Shown: positions 62,900 to 64,000 of the stretch, piece after piece | Layout of the letters: every line of letters begins with the position of its first letter | How positions within the stretch are numbered: position 1 is the stretch's first letter | Source of the DNA: JBFIHF01 sp964411125 | GTDB taxonomy: Bacteria; Myxococcota_A; Bradymonadia; Bradymonadales; Bradymonadaceae | Length of the DNA stretch: 64,000 nt | NCBI GenBank assembly: GCA_964411125.1 | Contig: CAYPJU010000022.1 | Coordinates: 18,704 to 82,703 of the forward strand | Direction of reading: 5' to 3' | Made by a program: the position numbers and the translations under genes | The notes under the pieces: model-generated | Database searches by the model: none | The model's input: only the letters and a program-made list of their open reading frames with translations | What the model was told of the DNA's origin: nothing

Positions 62900-63835
62900 A
62901 TGCATCCGCTCGTCTCCAGAATTCACCCCAGCGTTCGCACGGCGTTCTTCGCGTTCTTCATCGCCCGCGTCACGCTCTGGATGGGGCTGCAGATGCGGAC
63001 GGGCGCGCCCACCGTCGACCTGAGCGTTGCGACGGGTACGCCGACCTACCGATGGTTGGCGCACCTGCTCGACTTCTCGGGCGCGTGGTGGCCGAAGGCG
63101 CTCTTCGTCCTCGCGGGCGAGGCGCTGCTGCTGGCCGGGGTCGTCGCCGTCTACCGATTCGCGCGTCGCGACGCGGTACCGCAGACGGCGGATCGTGCGG
63201 CGTGGTTCTGGGCCGTCTCGCCGGCGATGCTGTTCGCCGTACCCGGGTCGGACTGGTGCTTTACCTACGGTCTCGTCGCGCTGGCTTTCGGGGCCCACGC
63301 CAATCTCTTCGCCGCGTCGGCGATGCTCGCAGCCGCGGTCGCATTCCGAGCCGAGGCGATTCTCGTCTTCCCCGGACTCTTCTGGCTCTGGTGGAAGGTC
63401 CGCCCGCGCGACCTCGACCCCGCCTTCGCACTGACCGGCTCGCTCGCTGCGCCGGCGGTGTTCGCTGCGACGGTGCTGGGCGGTCTGCTCTTCGCCGATC
63501 CGGGGGAGATGATGGCGCCGGAACTACGCTGGCGCGAAGGGTTCTCGACGGGCGCCTTGTCGGCGCAGCTCGTCGACTTCGCCACGCTGGGTCTTCTGGC
63601 CGGCTGTCTCCTGGTGGTCGCGTCCACGACGCAGAAGGCGAACCGGAGCTGGCTGCTCGTCACGCTCCCCGTCCTGTTTTTCGCCGCGATCACCATCCCC
63701 CCCGTCGCCGGCTTCGCGCTCTTGCCGCTCGCGGTGCCGCTCTTCGTGCAGCTCGGCCGGCTCGGATCGGAGCCGGGGTTCGAGAGAGTCGTGCTGGGGA
63801 GTTCCCTGGTCGCCCTCGCGCTCGGGGTGTTTTGA
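62900..63835 (+). CDS. Polytopic membrane protein, possibly GT-C / PIG-V-like
   Basis: The 311-aa protein has about eight hydrophobic segments. The run AVSPAMLFAVPGSDWCFTYG, a helix, then AVAFRAEAILVFPGLFWLWW recalls the PIG-V-like mannosyltransferase layout, but the catalytic WDSxWY-type motif near the N-terminus is not seen. The assignment is weak. Starts at ATG 62900, divergent from the YugP gene (130 bases). Nothing downstream in the window to give context. Confidence 0.7.
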   Translation: MHPLVSRIHPSVRTAFFAFFIARVTLWMGLQMRTGAPTVDLSVATGTPTYRWLAHLLDFSGAWWPKALFVLAGEALLLAGVVAVYRFARRDAVPQTADRAAWFWAVSPAMLFAVPGSDWCFTYGLVALAFGAHANLFAASAMLAAAVAFRAEAILVFPGLFWLWWKVRPRDLDPAFALTGSLAAPAVFAATVLGGLLFADPGEMMAPELRWREGFSTGALSAQLVDFATLGLLAGCLLVVASTTQKANRSWLLVTLPVLFFAAITIPPVAGFALLPLAVPLFVQLGRLGSEPGFERVVLGSSLVALALGVF

Positions 63836-64000
63836 GAAGGCCTACGGTGCCGCGGCTTCCAGCGGGTGTCGTTTTCGCTGAACACCGCGGGGGTTTGCCC
63901 CACACCCCACCAAGGATTGCATCCTTGGAACCGCGGATATTCTCAAATCAACATCCTAACCTGTTGATTTCGTTGGCTAGGAGTTGTGAGGCTCGAGAGA
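63836..64000. other. Right-edge non-coding region with a short perfect hairpin
   Basis: 165 bases without a supported gene. CCAAGGAT (63910-63917), loop TGC, ATCCTTGG (63921-63928) is an 8-bp perfect hairpin preceded by CACACCCCAC. GCGGGTGT (63862-63869) faces ACACCGCG (63881-63888), weaker. The last 60 bases are AT-richer than the rest, so a promoter or gene border may lie there. Position at the window edge prevents more. Confidence 0.4.

Noticed and set aside
63836..64000. tRNA or attachment site at the right edge
   Set aside because: The 8-bp hairpin stands alone; no cloverleaf and no integrase in view.

Overview
The window is high-GC bacterial chromosome with long open frames on both strands, many GTG starts and dense packing. 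Several features suggest a myxobacterium-like or bradymonad-like (Myxococcota / former Deltaproteobacteria) organism: Cys-rich surface lipoproteins with Asp-Met-Pro-rich linkers, TSP3-type calcium repeats, FHA and Ser/Thr-kinase signalling proteins with transmembrane tails, an AgmX/PglI-type C-terminal domain and an FHA-GGDEF protein. This is inferred from gene content; no rRNA or tRNA is present to confirm it. I saw no CRISPR array, prophage, transposase or integrase. Two runs of exactly 100 N (730-829 and 17770-17869) are scaffold gaps, and each sits inside a short tandem repeat that breaks one gene.

Layout. 1-14.7 kb: end of an unknown gene, a small protein, an astacin-type lipoprotein protease with a Thr/Glu/Gly repeat stalk, the PBP4-type peptidase dacB coupled to an HExxH membrane protein, an outer-membrane barrel, a pepP/TM2/lipoprotein operon, a BON lipoprotein coupled to a patatin, and a Cys-rich metallopeptidase followed by a HEAT-repeat protein. 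14.8-24.7 kb: a signalling block of FHA-GGDEF diguanylate cyclase, a very large WD40-(Glu-Pro)n-WD40 protein, a DUF971 protein, an ATP-grasp-like protein and a double-FHA membrane protein, followed by hflX, which appears to use an ATC start. 24.8-32.3 kb: an M48 protease, family-4 uracil-DNA glycosylase, a TSP3 lipoprotein, and the run PPC-domain protein / CoA-type Nudix hydrolase / coaBC. 32.4-43.6 kb: a lipoprotein with antistasin-like and Kazal-like Cys motifs, a Ser/Thr kinase, recD and recB without an adjacent recC, and a large lipoprotein. 43.8-48.2 kb: a four-gene minus-strand run (FG-GAP/AgmX-type protein, hutU, barrel protein, M48 lipoprotein). 48.4-56.5 kb: a hybrid histidine kinase, dtd, a HIT protein, cyclopropane-fatty-acid synthase, an RpoH-type sigma factor, and Sel1 and MORN repeat proteins. 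56.5-64 kb: a GatB/YqeY protein, a REC-GAF-HD-GYP regulator, a DksA-type zinc finger, a PEGA lipoprotein, a VWA lipoprotein, a YugP-type protease and a polytopic membrane protein.

The genes fall into three themes: cell-envelope proteolysis and surface lipoproteins; second-messenger and phospho-signalling (c-di-GMP synthesis and breakdown, phosphothreonine reading, Ser/Thr and His kinases); and DNA or stress maintenance (recBD, UDG, hflX, rpoH). Eight gene junctions use the same four-base GTGA stop/start overlap, so translational coupling looks general here. No recognised defence or mobile system is present. The least explained part is the FHA/WD40/DUF971/ATP-grasp block at 14.8-23 kb.
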